Positions 1 through 11,862 of a DNA stretch of 64,000 nucleotides are shown one piece after another. Each line of letters begins with the position of its first letter. The stretch's first letter is position 1. The stretch comes from Choristoneura fumiferana (lineage: Eukaryota > Arthropoda > Insecta > Lepidoptera > Tortricidae): the NCBI RefSeq assembly GCF_025370935.1, contig NC_133472.1, positions 31,891,787 to 31,955,786 on the forward strand. The letters are read 5' to 3'. The position numbers were made by a program, and so were the translations under genes. A model generated the notes under the pieces. The model was not told the origin of the DNA and ran no database searches. It saw only the letters and a list, made by a program, of their open reading frames with translations.

Positions 1-515
1 AGCCACCGTCGATATACGCCCAAAGTTAAAAATAATTTAATTTAACAAATTATCCACACCCACTGAATGTTTCTAGCGGGTTATATTTTCTAAGTAATTT
101 TCATATCAAAATCACCATTTTCGTATAAGACGATTACCTACTGCTGAAGTGTTTTGTGATAAACCTGAAAATGTAATGTTATATTTAATAATTTATCACA
201 GAACCCTACAAAGGCGCAATGAATCCATCAGAAGCGACGGTATAACTTTGCACAACATTAAGCATATTTAGGCGGTGACCCACTTTTTTATCAAAGCTTG
301 TGTTGATACGAGGCGCAGGCGCACGCGGCACACAATCACACAGCGATGTATGTACGAGAATAGCACACCTGTGTAATCAATCACATACAAGATAAACGCT
401 TCAAATAAACATATGAATACAATTGTGGTTACAAATTATACTTATCAGTAATTTGATAAGGAGTATTGGTAGATGTTTACTATTTTACTAGCCGCTTACA
501 TACAACGAAACAATA
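1..515. other. AT-rich DNA, no feature seen
   Basis: No coding exon, RNA gene or repeat with a second copy in the window was recognised here. Confidence 0.5.
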
Positions 516-830
516 TCAGCCCGGGGGGCTGTAAACTTTTCAAACCGAGGGATTTGAAAAATATTTGACGACCGGCCCCCTTCTTACCTCCTCTCGCAGT
601 TATTTGTATTATTTTACGATGATATACAAACATTGAATAATCGTACACAATAACTGGGAGCCTATTTTAAAGATACTGCGACCCTTTTGAACATGAAAAT
701 ACCGTCAGACTCACTGATTTTAAATGATAATATAACGGATAACTCACGTCTTAAACCGAGTTTATACCCGAGTTTATAACCGAGTTCCGTTATATTTCCG
801 GACCCCCCTATTGAAAATCACTGCGTTTGA
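516..830 (+). repeat. Dispersed repeat F, copy 1, split by an insertion
   Basis: Matches 51990-52170: both contain CAGTTATTTGTATTATTTTA, GATACTGCGACCC and TTGAAAA(T)CACTGC in the same order. In this copy the sequence is interrupted at about 685-800. Confidence 0.65.
685..800. mobile_element. Partial foldback element nested in repeat F
   Basis: Between GCGACCC and the continuing ACCCCCC of repeat F sits a segment with TTGAACATGAAAATACCGT and GATAACTCACGTCTTAAA. These are also the arm and end sequences of the foldback element at 5464-5672. The insertion is shortened relative to that copy. Confidence 0.5.
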
Positions 831-1054
831 CAATAAGGCCTCAGGTTCCGAACGCGAACCTGATCATGAAACCTAAGTCAAAATAAAGTTTTTATTTATT
901 TTTATTGGGAAACACCTCAAAATTATATCAAAATAAACCTATTTATACCTAACAAACCCTCAGCAATTTTTTGCATCTGGAAAGAAGAGTTACAAGTTAT
1001 ATTTTTGTGACCATCCGACTGACTGTACACCTATTATAAGTACTGATATTTGTT

Positions 1055-1475
1055 AACGGACTTGAAAAAAGGAGGTTCTCAATTCGAGTGTACGTTTTTT
1101 TTGTATGTTTGTTACGCTATAACTCCGCCAATTGAGGGCCGAATTTCAAAATTATTTTATAGTTCTAAAGGACATACTTCCGAGGTGGTCCCATTGACAC
1201 TTAGTCAGGATCTGATGATGGGATCTTAGAAAAATCGAGAGCAACCCTTGAATTTTTAATTTTTATAGCGATTTTGGAATTTTTAACATCAAGTCAAGTA
1301 TTTATATTCAGAAAGTATCATTTGGTGAACTGGACCCTGATAAAGAAGACCGTAGGTACCGGTAATACTCTGTTATAAAATGATATAACTATGCCGTGTT
1401 TGAACTTAATGGAATCGTTGTGAGATGCACTTTGGCTACAAATCACTAAAAACTATGAAAAAAAAATAGACTACA
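1055..1475 (+). repeat. Dispersed repeat G, copy 1
   Basis: About 410 bp nearly identical to 8437-8865, in the same orientation. It starts GAGGTTCTCAATTCGAGTGT and continues through CTAAAGGACATACTTCCGAG and CACTTTGGCTACAAATCACT. The conservation suggests recent dispersal. No coding capacity was seen. Confidence 0.8.
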
Positions 1476-2937
1476 GACCGTAGAGCCGGTTAATACATAC
1501 TTTTTCGCTATAAATTAAGACATTTTCACTAATTTTAAAGTAAGTACCTACTTAAACCACCATAAGACAAATCCCTCCCCCCCCTCCTCCCTGGGATGCC
1601 ATGGGATGATGTGGGATGCCATCCCACAAAAAGAAGTGAACAATTCGTTCATACAACAATGAACGGGTTAACAATTTTAACTTTGTTATTTGTGCACGAA
1701 CTTACACAAGTATTTAGTCAGATTATTTTATTTTTCATTTTGTGGCCTATAGGCAAAAAGGCATATAGTATCTTTGTTTCTGACTGTACGGAACTCTCGA
1801 TGCGCGATTCTGGTTCACTTGGCTGGTTTTCACGATAAAACTAAAACTTTGCGCATAGCTCGTTGATTATCATTTACAATGTACACCAGTGCACAGCTAA
1901 AAATTCAACAATATTTTGACGGCTTAATTCATTGCCCAACCGCAGAGACCTTGCTACGTCGAGTTGGGCAACTCTACGCGCCGAGAACACCGAAAATGGC
2001 AGCCGTTTGGTAAAGTTTTGGTTAGGTATGTACCTGCCTATTAGTGTGTCCCTTGCTCGCTTCAAAATACCGTCACTACTTTTAAAAAGTAATATTATAT
2101 TTTTTTTATGAAAGAACTTTAAGGACATTATATTCAATCTGTAAATGTACCAAATGGAGCTATCGTGCGTGGCGCTCAAATTCGGCCTATGCAGAAAATC
2201 AGCGTTGCTGCACCCACTGTGTAGCAACACATGCTGAGTGGAGACCGTTTCTCGGTGACAATGTGGTGTCATCGCCATACGATGTAAATAAAATTATGCT
2301 TGTATTAGTAATATATTATTGTTTTTTGTGTTTGGTGGTTGTAGGTACTGTTGGGACAGTTAATATTTTTTTTTCTTTTTCTTTATTTCAAAAATATTGT
2401 AGGGACGCCTATGGTAGATTGGATATATTCTAGTAGTAACTCGTGCATTTGCTCTTGAAAATCATCATTTGGGGAAGTGAAACTGATGGTGAACACCACA
2501 TTTGACCAACGGAGCTACTACTCAATAACAAGTACTTCACGGGTTGAATTTTAATTACTTTAACACAGTTGCTAAGCAATATACGTTCATCGTAATGCAT
2601 ATGAAAAATAAAAATGAAAATAAATAATAGTTTATTCAGTATCTTACTCAAATTAGCAGATTACAGATCGGTGACTCCTTTTAAGTATTAAGATACCTGT
2701 GTCAAGAGACACCGCTCCTCCGTCGAGTGTAACATTTACATGCACAATATGGTGAAATGGAACGGGTGGTGAAGCACCAGGACTCTTCAGTAATGAACGT
2801 CTTTGCATCGGAAAAAGCTATCTCGTAAAAGGTGGCGAGCAGTTGACATTAAACTATTGTATCGTCACGTAAATAATAATTACTTACACTACTGAATTAA
2901 CCCAATATCCCATAATCAATCAAATCAATAACCCATA
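1476..2937. other. No gene seen; C-rich patch near 1571-1590
   Basis: AT-rich, with a short pyrimidine tract (CCCTCCCCCCCCTCC) followed by repeats of GGGATG(C/A) around 1592-1622. Open frames here lack splice context or recognisable motifs. Confidence 0.4.
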
Positions 2938-3096
2938 ATCTCGATCGCGTTCACGTTAAAATCTCAATTTGTATGGAAACACGAACATCGCAAACGTTCC
3001 GCTAGAGGCGCTGTTTGTGTTTCCATACAAATTGAGATTTTAACGCGAACGCGATTGAGACGTATTTTGTAACCAAAAACTTACACTAAGGGTACT
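2938..3096. mobile_element. Foldback MITE H, copy 1 (left end truncated)
   Basis: Long inverted repeat with arms reading CGTTAAAATCTCAATTTGTA on the left and the complement on the right, around a short spacer with CGCTAGAGGCGCTG. The right end has ACTTACACTAAGGGTACT as in the complete copy at 52386-52584. The left terminus is missing. Confidence 0.8.
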
Positions 3097-4104
3097 GAAC
3101 TATTTTTGGTCTCCAATTTCTTCTTTAGCACAGACGTCACAAATAAGAAATTTCTTTTGCAAAATATTTTTCGGGACAAAACGACCCACTGGGCTATATG
3201 GGTTAAGAGATGAAACGAACGAATTATGTAAAAGGCTCGCTTGTTTGTAGCTGATTTCATTTTTGCTTTTATAGGTAGATACTTATAGAGCTGATTAAAC
3301 AGTAAAATTAAGCCAGGCTGCCCACCTATCTTGAAGGTATAAAATTTCTGTCTGACTTAGCTTGGCTGCGTAGTTTGTGGATATTTTTTTAGAGGCAGAA
3401 GAGATCATAAAAACATATAGTTAATAGAGACAACTAAAGGCATGTTTTCTATGTGCGTGAGTACCTAAGTATTGCGCATGAGTGTGAGCCACAGCGCACC
3501 GCGAATCACCCCACTCTGCGCGGGCGCCACGCCGCATCACTCTGAGTATTTTGTAACACTGCTAAAATCGTGGTAACTAGGCCAAGGCTCCGTTTATTTA
3601 CATATGTACGTGAGAAACAGCATTCCCACAACCTAAATATAAGTAACTGCCACTTAATTTAATACTATATCCCGAGGTAGATACTTTATAATGAGAACGT
3701 AAGTAATTTAATCTATGCCAGTCCTTTGTCTTGTTCTTTTGCACAAATGAGGTACGATAATAAAATTATTTCGTAATGAAAAAAAAGAACTATTTATATT
3801 TTTGCCTTATTTTGAATTTGTATAATATATTTTCCTTATTGTTATAGTGGAAACTGAATGGTGTACTATACATGCATAATTTATTTGCAGAACCGTACCT
3901 ACCTATTATTTATCAGCCAGGTTTATGGGCGTAACTCAACTTATGTAAAATAGGCTTTAAGTTACACAGATTGGAGTTTGAGCGCAAAGCATCAAATGAT
4001 GGTTATTTTAGAAAATTTTCTGTTAAAAAAAGATGATTTAGGCGTTTTTTTTCCTCTGTGTAATATGCAAACTCTTATTTTTCTTATGATATATTTTTCA
4101 TTTA
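3097..4104. other. No gene seen; one GC-rich patch at 3480-3545
   Basis: Mostly AT-rich. The GC-rich patch (GCGCGGGCGCCACGCCGC) stands out but has no associated exon that I can support. Confidence 0.4.
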
Positions 4105-4978
4105 GGCATCTAGGTGACATAAAATTGCTTTTTATGCTCTAGTGCATAAACTAAAATCTTCGTCTAAGACCAAGGTAATCAGGAGTCAGCAGCCACAAAC
4201 AAAAAAGTTGCTATATATTTTTTAATAATTTTATTTTGAACCTAAAAATCAACCAAAATAAATCAATAAAACTATAAATTAATAATTGACAAGATTTCAT
4301 TTTTTTAACACCTGTAAATTACTACAGGAATCCAAAGAGTTTTGCCTCCTGAACATGGGAAAATATTTACTATAATTTATTTCTCCATATTTAAAAAAAT
4401 ATAAAAAAATTAAAATATATATCTGAATTTGCCAACAGTCAACACTACCACAGAATAGATTTTTCCTTTGCCTTTTTTACCAGAATTGGAGCTGTCATAA
4501 TTTTGACGTCTCTAAGCAATGACTACGTCAGATTTATGTGTTCTTTTTTTTAAATAGAGACTAGACAAAAGTAATGGATCTATTGTGTGGTAGTTTTGGA
4601 GTTATGCCCTTTTAGACTAGCACATCTTAAAAAAAAAAAAAAAAAATTAATAATGTAAGCAATATTTTAAAAATATCAGCGTCTTCGTCTTTCCTAACAG
4701 AATACAGAGAACGAATCAAATTATAGTCTCAGAAATATGAAATCTTGTCAATTATATACGTAGCAATTCTAGCAATGCATGAAAAATAAAAGGTACCTAG
4801 TAATTGTGAACAATTGTTTCCACTGTTTCTATTGAATTTCCTCTCAATCGAAGTGCAGCGTGTAAAACTCAAGCATTAAACCCATTTTCCCCTCGAAGTG
4901 TCGATCCCGTGGCTATATGGACCATGGACCCCTCGGGTAAAATGGCTCGTTTTATGCTCTTGTTGTACAATCTACTAT
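4105..4978 (-). mobile_element. Element family B, copy 1, split by a nested insertion
   Basis: Reverse-orientation copy of the roughly 390 bp element also found at 20022-20425 and 37490-37785. Shared landmarks on the complement include AGAGCATAAAACGAGCC at one end, GTCGAGGGGAAAATG, and ACTAGAGCATAAAA at the other end. It is interrupted by the insertion at 4284-4753. Confidence 0.75.
4284..4753. mobile_element. TIR element nested inside family B
   Basis: A 470 bp insertion bounded by perfect 17 bp inverted repeats (AATTGACAAGATTTCAT at 4284-4300 and its complement at 4737-4753), sitting inside family B copy 1. AT-rich, with a poly-A run near 4629. No open frame of note. Confidence 0.75.
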
Positions 4979-5463
4979 TTATTTGACACAGTATAAATCA
5001 GACAAAGGATTTCAAAAGTGGTATAAAATTATCATTTTTTCCGAGCTCGTACGCTATCTCAATTTTTCACGTCAAGCCAGCGGTGTCTCCGTGTAATACA
5101 TTCATTAGTACGCAGTATTGCAACATAAGCCAGCGCCTGTGTCGCGCGCGTCCTACTTACTAAGAAAAATTGAAATTCAATTTCACCAAAGAGCTACAGT
5201 TTTATATAGGCTAAATTTAAATAGTAAGTATTCAGAACATAATAACTCTGTGCAGTCGCCATTATACGTGGTACTTATTGTAAGCCTTAATATTAAAGAT
5301 TTCAAGACTTTTACCATTACCCTTCATATTCAGATTTATTCTGGTTGCGTAGCGTTGTCGAGTCAAATGTTGCACAACTGACGTAACCTTCGAAATGGAA
5401 AAGAAACGCATGCACGACCCACGCTGTCCGCCATATTGGAAACGCGAGTCGGCGGCTTCGCAC

Positions 5464-5672
5464 CTTTTTTGAGAAAAGATGATTTTAAATATAATGACCC
5501 GGATAACTCACGTCTTAAATCGAGTTTAGCTCGACATGTTTCGGGCTAATCCGTAACCCTTCGTCTTCGGAGCTGCTGCAACACGCGCACTCAACTCGAT
5601 TTAAGACGTGAGTTATCCGGGTCTTTATATTTAATATGACTGATTCTCACGGTAGTTTCATGTTCAAAAAGA
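5464..5672. mobile_element. Foldback element with CGGATAACTCACGTCTTAAA arms
   Basis: Arms at about 5486-5525 and 5593-5633 are complementary (GACCCGGATAACTCACGTCT / AGACGTGAGTTATCCGGGTC) around a loop of about 70 bp. A related shortened copy is nested at 685-800. Confidence 0.75.
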
Positions 5673-6863
5673 TGATTTGTTTCAATATCACCAGGCAGTT
5701 TCAGAGGACTCAGTTAACTAAGGAAATATAATAGTTATGTCAATATATCGAGCATGAAGGCATCGGGATCGTCATTTTTTGTACTCAATAATAAATAAAT
5801 AAATAATGTTACTTAAGGGAATGTTTCATTTGTACTTAATACTTCAGGATGACCAATTAGAGGTAAGTAATAGGACTTTGCCACGAGCTTGAAAAATGTA
5901 TTAGTTAGGATTACCTACTAGGCATGAACAGAAAATAGGCTGTAGAAAAAAGACGCGTGCCCGTCCAGTAGGAAAGACGTGTGAATCTTCTCATCTGGAC
6001 AGACCCTTTTTATTAACTGTTGACATTATAATGATATGAACTATGTACTTTTTTGAATTGGTTTTAAACAACAATGTTTTTGATACCATTCATAATTAAT
6101 AATTATTACTTGAATGATTAACAACGCACATAATTTAAAAAAATCTATTAAATTACTCGCATATAGGTACATACCTATTTTAAAATATTGTCATATTATA
6201 AAAGGTTTAATCTATACTGCATTGTATTATTATATGGCTACACATGTGAGCCACCGTGTTTTACGTAAAAACATTTATTTTCGACAATGCGTACCTAAGT
6301 AAAGGGACCAGCACCATAGCAGCGTTGTCCTGATAGCTAAGGCAATGTAAAAACGGATCTCATTCCTCTCGTATGCGTGATTGTTCGTACGGTGACTCAA
6401 GCCATTCAGCGTATAACTGGAACTATTCTCTATCCGGATAGCATCCGGTTTAATAAATAACAAAAACACCCAGTTGAAATAGAACCTTCTTCTTATTTTA
6501 AAAGGATACTGCATAAAGGAATCCATCGTACCAAAGTACAGGTGAAACATTGGATTGATGTAATTTTCTTTTGTGTGAAAATTAGGATGGAGGGCCGCAT
6601 ATTGTAGGTACATACCTATGTTTTATTTATCACATAAGTATTAAATTCGCAAACATGATTTTAATAAAACAGTGTTTTTTTCCGGGAAACCAACTATCTA
6701 TGTCCTTCTGCTATAGGGTCTCAGACTACCTTCATACTAAATTTCATCTTTAGATCAAAAGTCAGACTGACAGATCGGCACAGTTACTTTTGCATTTATA
6801 ATATAAGTACGGATCGTACACGTGCAAAATTAAAAGACGAAAGGACACAAATGAAGTAGTAAT
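5673..6863. other. No gene seen; partial dispersed repeat near 6680-6820
   Basis: The segment around 6680-6820 (GTCTCAGACTACCTTCATAC, then ATTTCATC) resembles the antisense of the Helitron-like family seen at 48180-48560. The remainder is AT-rich and unassigned. Confidence 0.35.
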
Positions 6864-8422
6864 AAAGAGTAAGGTAACGGCGCCTATTACCGTGGTACTT
6901 AAGGAAGTTTTCAAATGAGTCCCAAAAATTAAGGGTATCAAAGCTCCTTAACAAACGAGAACATTTTTTTTATTTAAGAACGTTTATTGAACTTTCAGTG
7001 TCTTAGCTTTTTGGGCTCGTTTTACTTATTAGTATTTGATAAAATAATTATTGAAATCAAAATACCCAAATCTTCTATTACCGTGGTAATGGACAGGCTG
7101 TGATTCCATTACCGCGAATTGAGCTTCTATTACCGAGGGTATAAAAAAACGGCAATTTTCTACCATCGGTAAAAGGAACCCGACACATGTTTTGGAACTT
7201 AATACCGAGGGATTAAAAAAAAGGTAATGGCTTTGGTTCTGTATAATATATTGTACACTAAATATTTATTGAGAAAATTTAAATAAAAAACTAAAGTATG
7301 ATTAGAATAATGTATCCAGCCCATTGTATTTTATTATGGTTATGCCACCAGTCATAGTTTCATGTATGCATGCTGAGTAAAAGTCACAACTTTATCAAAA
7401 AAATCTGCATTTACGGTACCCTAAACGTGAATTATTTTAACAGAAAAATAAAATGTCACTCGGTAATAGGCACTTCTTTAAGAACCCTATTACCGACCCA
7501 AAGACAATTGAATGGGTCGGTAATAGATTCCCATACATTCTATTACCGAGGGTTATGCGATCATACCATCGTTAATTGGCTTAATTTGGAGTATTGTAAA
7601 ATCTAATTCCGACTTATAAAAACTATAGGATAGAGTTGTGTTTGAATTACATAGCAAATATACTTATTACATCCTTGGCATATAACCAAAATTACATTAC
7701 TGGTAAGTAAATATAAAATTTCATCGCAATATTTAAACAACTTGGCAAAATAACGGTTTCTATAGAAACTACAAATTCAGTATTGAAGGTTTTGTTAAAA
7801 ATTAAGAGTTTGTTAATACTTTTCATACCACGGAAATGGTTTTTTAAAAGCGTGAATAGATCAAGATTGGAATAACTGTAACAAATTATATAAACGATAA
7901 TTTATATCAAAAATAAAGCTTGAAGAACCAAAACCACCACTTTAACTATTACCGTGATATACCACGGTATTACAATCAACAGTTAAAAATGGCGCCTGTC
8001 GCCGCTGTATTTTATTTTCCATTTTAATCGTATTTCCGGGCTAAAAAATTTACAAAAGTTATTCAGAACTCGTACAAAAAACTATAAAAAGCCATTTAAA
8101 AACCATAACATTAGTTCAATTGCTATAAATATTTTGTAAAACACTAAATAAGATTCGAGTCTGCTTGTATGTGGTGTCACGCGTTAGTATGGAAAATCCT
8201 CTTCCGTCGGTGCGATTTCGGAAAATCACGAATTGCGAGATCTTTGATTCATTTACATACACTAGCGCTCATTGATCCGTGAGTCGACTAAATAAGCTTT
8301 TATCTTGTAAAATATATTTTTTAAGAAATCTATCGGTTTGATTATAAAATGCGTATTTTAAATTGCCGCGGTGATGGCCGTCGATTTCGATACCCCCGGT
8401 AATAGGCGCCGTTACCTTAACT
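6864..8422. mobile_element. TIR-bounded element with an array of CTATTACCG motifs
   Basis: The two ends are inverted: AAAGAGTAAG then GTAACGGCGCCTATTACCG at 6864-6892, and at 8397-8422 the complement with TTAA inserted. Inside, the 9-mer CTATTACCG occurs nine times counting both strands (6884, 7075, 7127, 7461, 7487, 7518, 7540, 7946, 8397), with several one-base variants. No transposase frame is visible; the longest internal frames are short and without motifs. I interpret it as a non-autonomous DNA transposon whose repeated subterminal motif may bind its transposase. The class is unknown. Confidence 0.65.
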
Positions 8423-8436
8423 TACTCTTTTGGATT

Positions 8437-8865
8437 TTTTTGAATCGACTTCAAAAAACGAGGTTCTCAATTCGAGTGTATATTTTTTTGTATGTTTGTG
8501 ACGCGATAACTCCGCCAATTGAGGGCCGAATTTCAAAATTCTTTTTTAGTTCTAAAGGACATACTTCCGAGGTGGTCCCATTGACACTAAGTCAGGATCT
8601 GATGATGGGATCTTAGAAAAATCGAGGGCAACCCTTGAATTTTTAAAGCACACTTATAGCGATTTTGGCATTTTTAACATCAAGTCAAGTATTTATATTC
8701 AAAAAGTATCATTTGGTGAACTGGACCCTGATAAAGAAGACCGTAGGTACCTACCGGTAATACTCTGTTATAAAATGATATAACTATGCCGTGTTTGAAC
8801 TTAATGGAATCGTTGTGAGATGCACTTTGGCTACAAATCACTAAAAACTACGAAAAAAAAAATTT
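8437..8865 (+). repeat. Dispersed repeat G, copy 2
   Basis: Second, nearly identical copy of the sequence at 1055-1475, directly followed by the hairpin at 8868-9089. The two may be parts of one element, since the short match GACTTCAAAAAAC / CAACTTCAAAAACC occurs at both junctions. Confidence 0.8.
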
Positions 8866-8867
8866 TT

Positions 8868-9089
8868 AACAAAAAATGGAACCAACTTCAAAAACCTTGA
8901 AAATTATTTTCTACTCATTTGGAGTCGGTGCCTCAGCACGAGCCAGCAGGAGTGAGTGAAGCCCAATATATAGTATGTAGGTGAGGTAGACGACTATAGT
9001 TGCACTTCTGCTGGCTCGTGCTGAGACACCGACTTCAAACTAGTAGAAATTTATTTTCAAGGTTTTTGAAGTTGGTTCCATTTTTTGTT
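8868..9089. mobile_element. Long hairpin (foldback) element
   Basis: Arms of about 85-90 bp start AACAAAAAATGGAACCAACT on the left and end with the complement on the right. They include AGTCGGTGCCTCAGCACGAG opposite its near complement. The loop is about 45 bp. No coding content. Confidence 0.85.
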
Positions 9090-10880
9090 ATTTTTTTATA
9101 TAAAATTTTTAATAATTACATATGAAAGTCAGTGGATTATTTTTTGCCGATTTTTACTTACTGTTAAGACTAAGTGCCAACTGTTTTGATGAAGTTCTGG
9201 AATAATTATACTTTTAACAAAAAAAAAACCTACTTTTACTTGTGTCTGCCTAGCAGACATCGAATTTCGTGTTTATACTTAAAATTACGTAACAGCTTTA
9301 TCAGTATGCAGAGTGCAGTCTCAAACCGAATGAGGTTAATTGTAAGAGCGCGACTAGAGCACGATACTCTATTAAAAGCTCACCCTTCGGCCTGATTACA
9401 AAATATAAATTATAGAATAAAGTGAACTGCAGTATCTCAGGACCTTGGTGAGGGAGCAGCGGGAGGGTCAGGGGGGAGAGGGGGGCACGGTCGGTGATGA
9501 CGCGCGTCCTACTGGCACACTGACACACTTACCCAGTGACAGTGGTACTGCTTTTGGTTCGACGAGGTCGCCACGGTACGTCCTACGTGTACGATAATGT
9601 ACTTACCTGCGGGCGATAAGCTTACCAAGACATTACTATAAATAGTGTGGTCTCACTCAGGGAAAACCCTCTGCCATAAAATTGTATTTTTTATATTAGA
9701 TAACCAAGTCTTCGGGATAATTCTCACGGTCCCGATGAACAAAAACTGCTCACTTGTGCAAAATACGAAGCCTCCGTCTGTGAGTCTTAAACCCGAGATA
9801 ATCAGAAACTCAACCTATGGGAAATATTTGTAACTCAGTAGGTTGGTATGAAACGGGCGTAAAACTACTGGAAAATTCTTAGAAGTCCGGTATGCTTTTA
9901 TGTCAAGGTTATTACTAAAGGGAAAATCAATACGTTATTTAATTTTATTAAGGCTTTTCCACAATTTTACAGCAAAATGGTAAATAATTAAAAAGAATTA
10001 GGTAATGTACCTACTTTTTTATATAACTAATCCACACCCGCTACAAATAATGAAAATTTAAGTAAAATATATTGACAAAAATTTAAGATGAATAATTTAA
10101 TTTAATTATGTACTTCAAAACTCATCGATATGATATTTACGAGTAAACACCGGCACAGTGCGTTTATGTCAGCGCGTTCGTTTTGATCGTCTATTATTCG
10201 TTAACTTGTAAAGATTACTAAGATGTGATAGTTCTCCATACATATACTACCTCTGACTTTAAAAAAACACTCAAGTCAACGATATAGGTAGTAGAGGGAC
10301 ACTTGACTCTTAACAAAAATTAGCAGTTTTAATATAATCTAATAATGATCTTAACAAATGTTTTGAAAAGGCATCTAGTACTGTGCGTTTAGACGAGAAA
10401 AAAAAGGACATCCCCACTTTACTTGTGTCGTGTATATATATACTTGTCCTATTTTTTATTTTATTTTATGTTATCTTTTTTTCTGCGTGATTAATATAAG
10501 TTTGCATTTAAAATTACAGCTTTCCAGCACCAACTAAGCTAAGCCGCGAACAAACTATAAAAATATTCTTTACACTTCGTATTTTGACTACGGACCCCAG
10601 CAAAATGATAAATACACTTACAAATGGAATCAAGTTAATAAGTATCTCTAAGTAAATACGTTATTGATATTGATCGCATTAATAAAGGTCCCTCACAATC
10701 TCGCCATAAATTGCCATTACCCGGACCTCCTCATGGGAGAGGCCTGAAAACAAGCCATATTAGTGACCTACACAATATCCCATGAGTAAATCTGCTTCCT
10801 TAATTGGCCATGAAAGGAAGATTGTAGTAATTTCTAAATGTAGTGCGGATATATTGTAACGATGACGTCAACGTTCATGG
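9090..10880. other. No gene seen; purine-rich tract at 9449-9488
   Basis: The strand reads GAGGGAGCAGCGGGAGGGTC followed by a G-rich run at 9469-9488. The surrounding 1.7 kb is AT-rich with only short unsupported frames. Confidence 0.4.
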
Positions 10881-10894
10881 CTTCAATCCATACT

Positions 10895-11065
10895 CTTCTC
10901 TAATATATAAAATTCTCTTGTCACTGTGTTTGTGGCCAAACTCCTTCGAAACGGCTTGACCGATTTTTATGTTTTTTTTTGTGTATATTCGGTAGGTAGG
11001 ATAGGACGTAAACTATTTTTCATACTTCTACGCAGACTGAGTTGCGGACAGCAGCTAGTATGTAT
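10895..11065 (+). repeat. Helitron-like non-autonomous repeat fragment
   Basis: Begins TAATATATAAAATTCTCTTG, contains CGAAACGGCTTGACCGATTT and ends CAGCAGCTAGTAT. This is the layout of a repeat family common in Lepidoptera that I take to be Helitron-derived (CTAG end). Related pieces are at 34140-34450, 48180-48560, 61335-61500, 63235-63415 and 63700-63890. Confidence 0.5.
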
Positions 11066-11504
11066 ATAGATTTTTGAAAATACACTCTCACACCCGGGGA
11101 TCGAACCAAGTCACTTAATTTAAAAAAAATCACATCCCATACTTTTATGACACAAATCGTATGTATGGTTATGGTTAATAATAAGGACATATATAGATTT
11201 TGACTTATCTGTTACTTGAAAATATGGATATAGGAGTTTGTAAGATACGTATCATTATGACGTCAAAAGATTATGCCATATGAAAATATCTCACGTGATC
11301 ATTATGGCATATGAAATTCGGGCAAATTGTCTAAACATATTATATATTTTCTGATTCTACGTACCTATATATAGACAAGATTCCATTTTCGACAATATTC
11401 AAGATGGACAGTTTACCTTGTTGTATTTCAAATTGCCATTTTTCTGCTGGGCGTATGATTTTGAGCTGTCGATTTTCCATTTATAGTCAATGACAGTAAA
11501 TCGA

Positions 11505-11862
11505 AAAACCGGCCAAGAGCGTGTCGGACACTATTACGATAAAATGAAGTAATACTTCTCTATGAATTTTGTATTTTGTCCGGAATCATCTAAGTTTAGG
11601 TAGGCTGCTATTTACTCTTAAAATACTAATAATTCTCAAGCAAACTTAGCCGTTATAGTTTTCCTTGTAAGTTTGATATACTTAACTATCATCAATTTTC
11701 AAACCAACGGTTTAGCTTTAAGAGGAGGGGGGGGGGACACGCTCGATTCGATGAAAATTTGCTCTTTAAAGTTTATTATTTCGCAAACAGATTATTGAAT
11801 CGAAAAATCGTCTTCAGAACGGGTTCAGTTTTTGCTATTTTGCCTACGGAACCCTAAAAAGG
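11505..11862 (-). repeat. Dispersed repeat A, partial copy
   Basis: Begins AACCGGCCAAGAGCGTGTCG and ends GCCTACGGAACCCTAAAA, the reverse of the family A layout seen at 18394-19102. It includes the poly-G tract at 11724-11734 typical of this family. Confidence 0.75.

Noticed and set aside
1874..2278. 134 aa minus-strand frame
   Set aside because: Longest simple frame in the first part, but no motif, no Kozak-like start or polyadenylation context.
6275..6613. 112 aa minus-strand frame
   Set aside because: No recognisable domain, and it lies among dispersed repeat fragments; probably chance.
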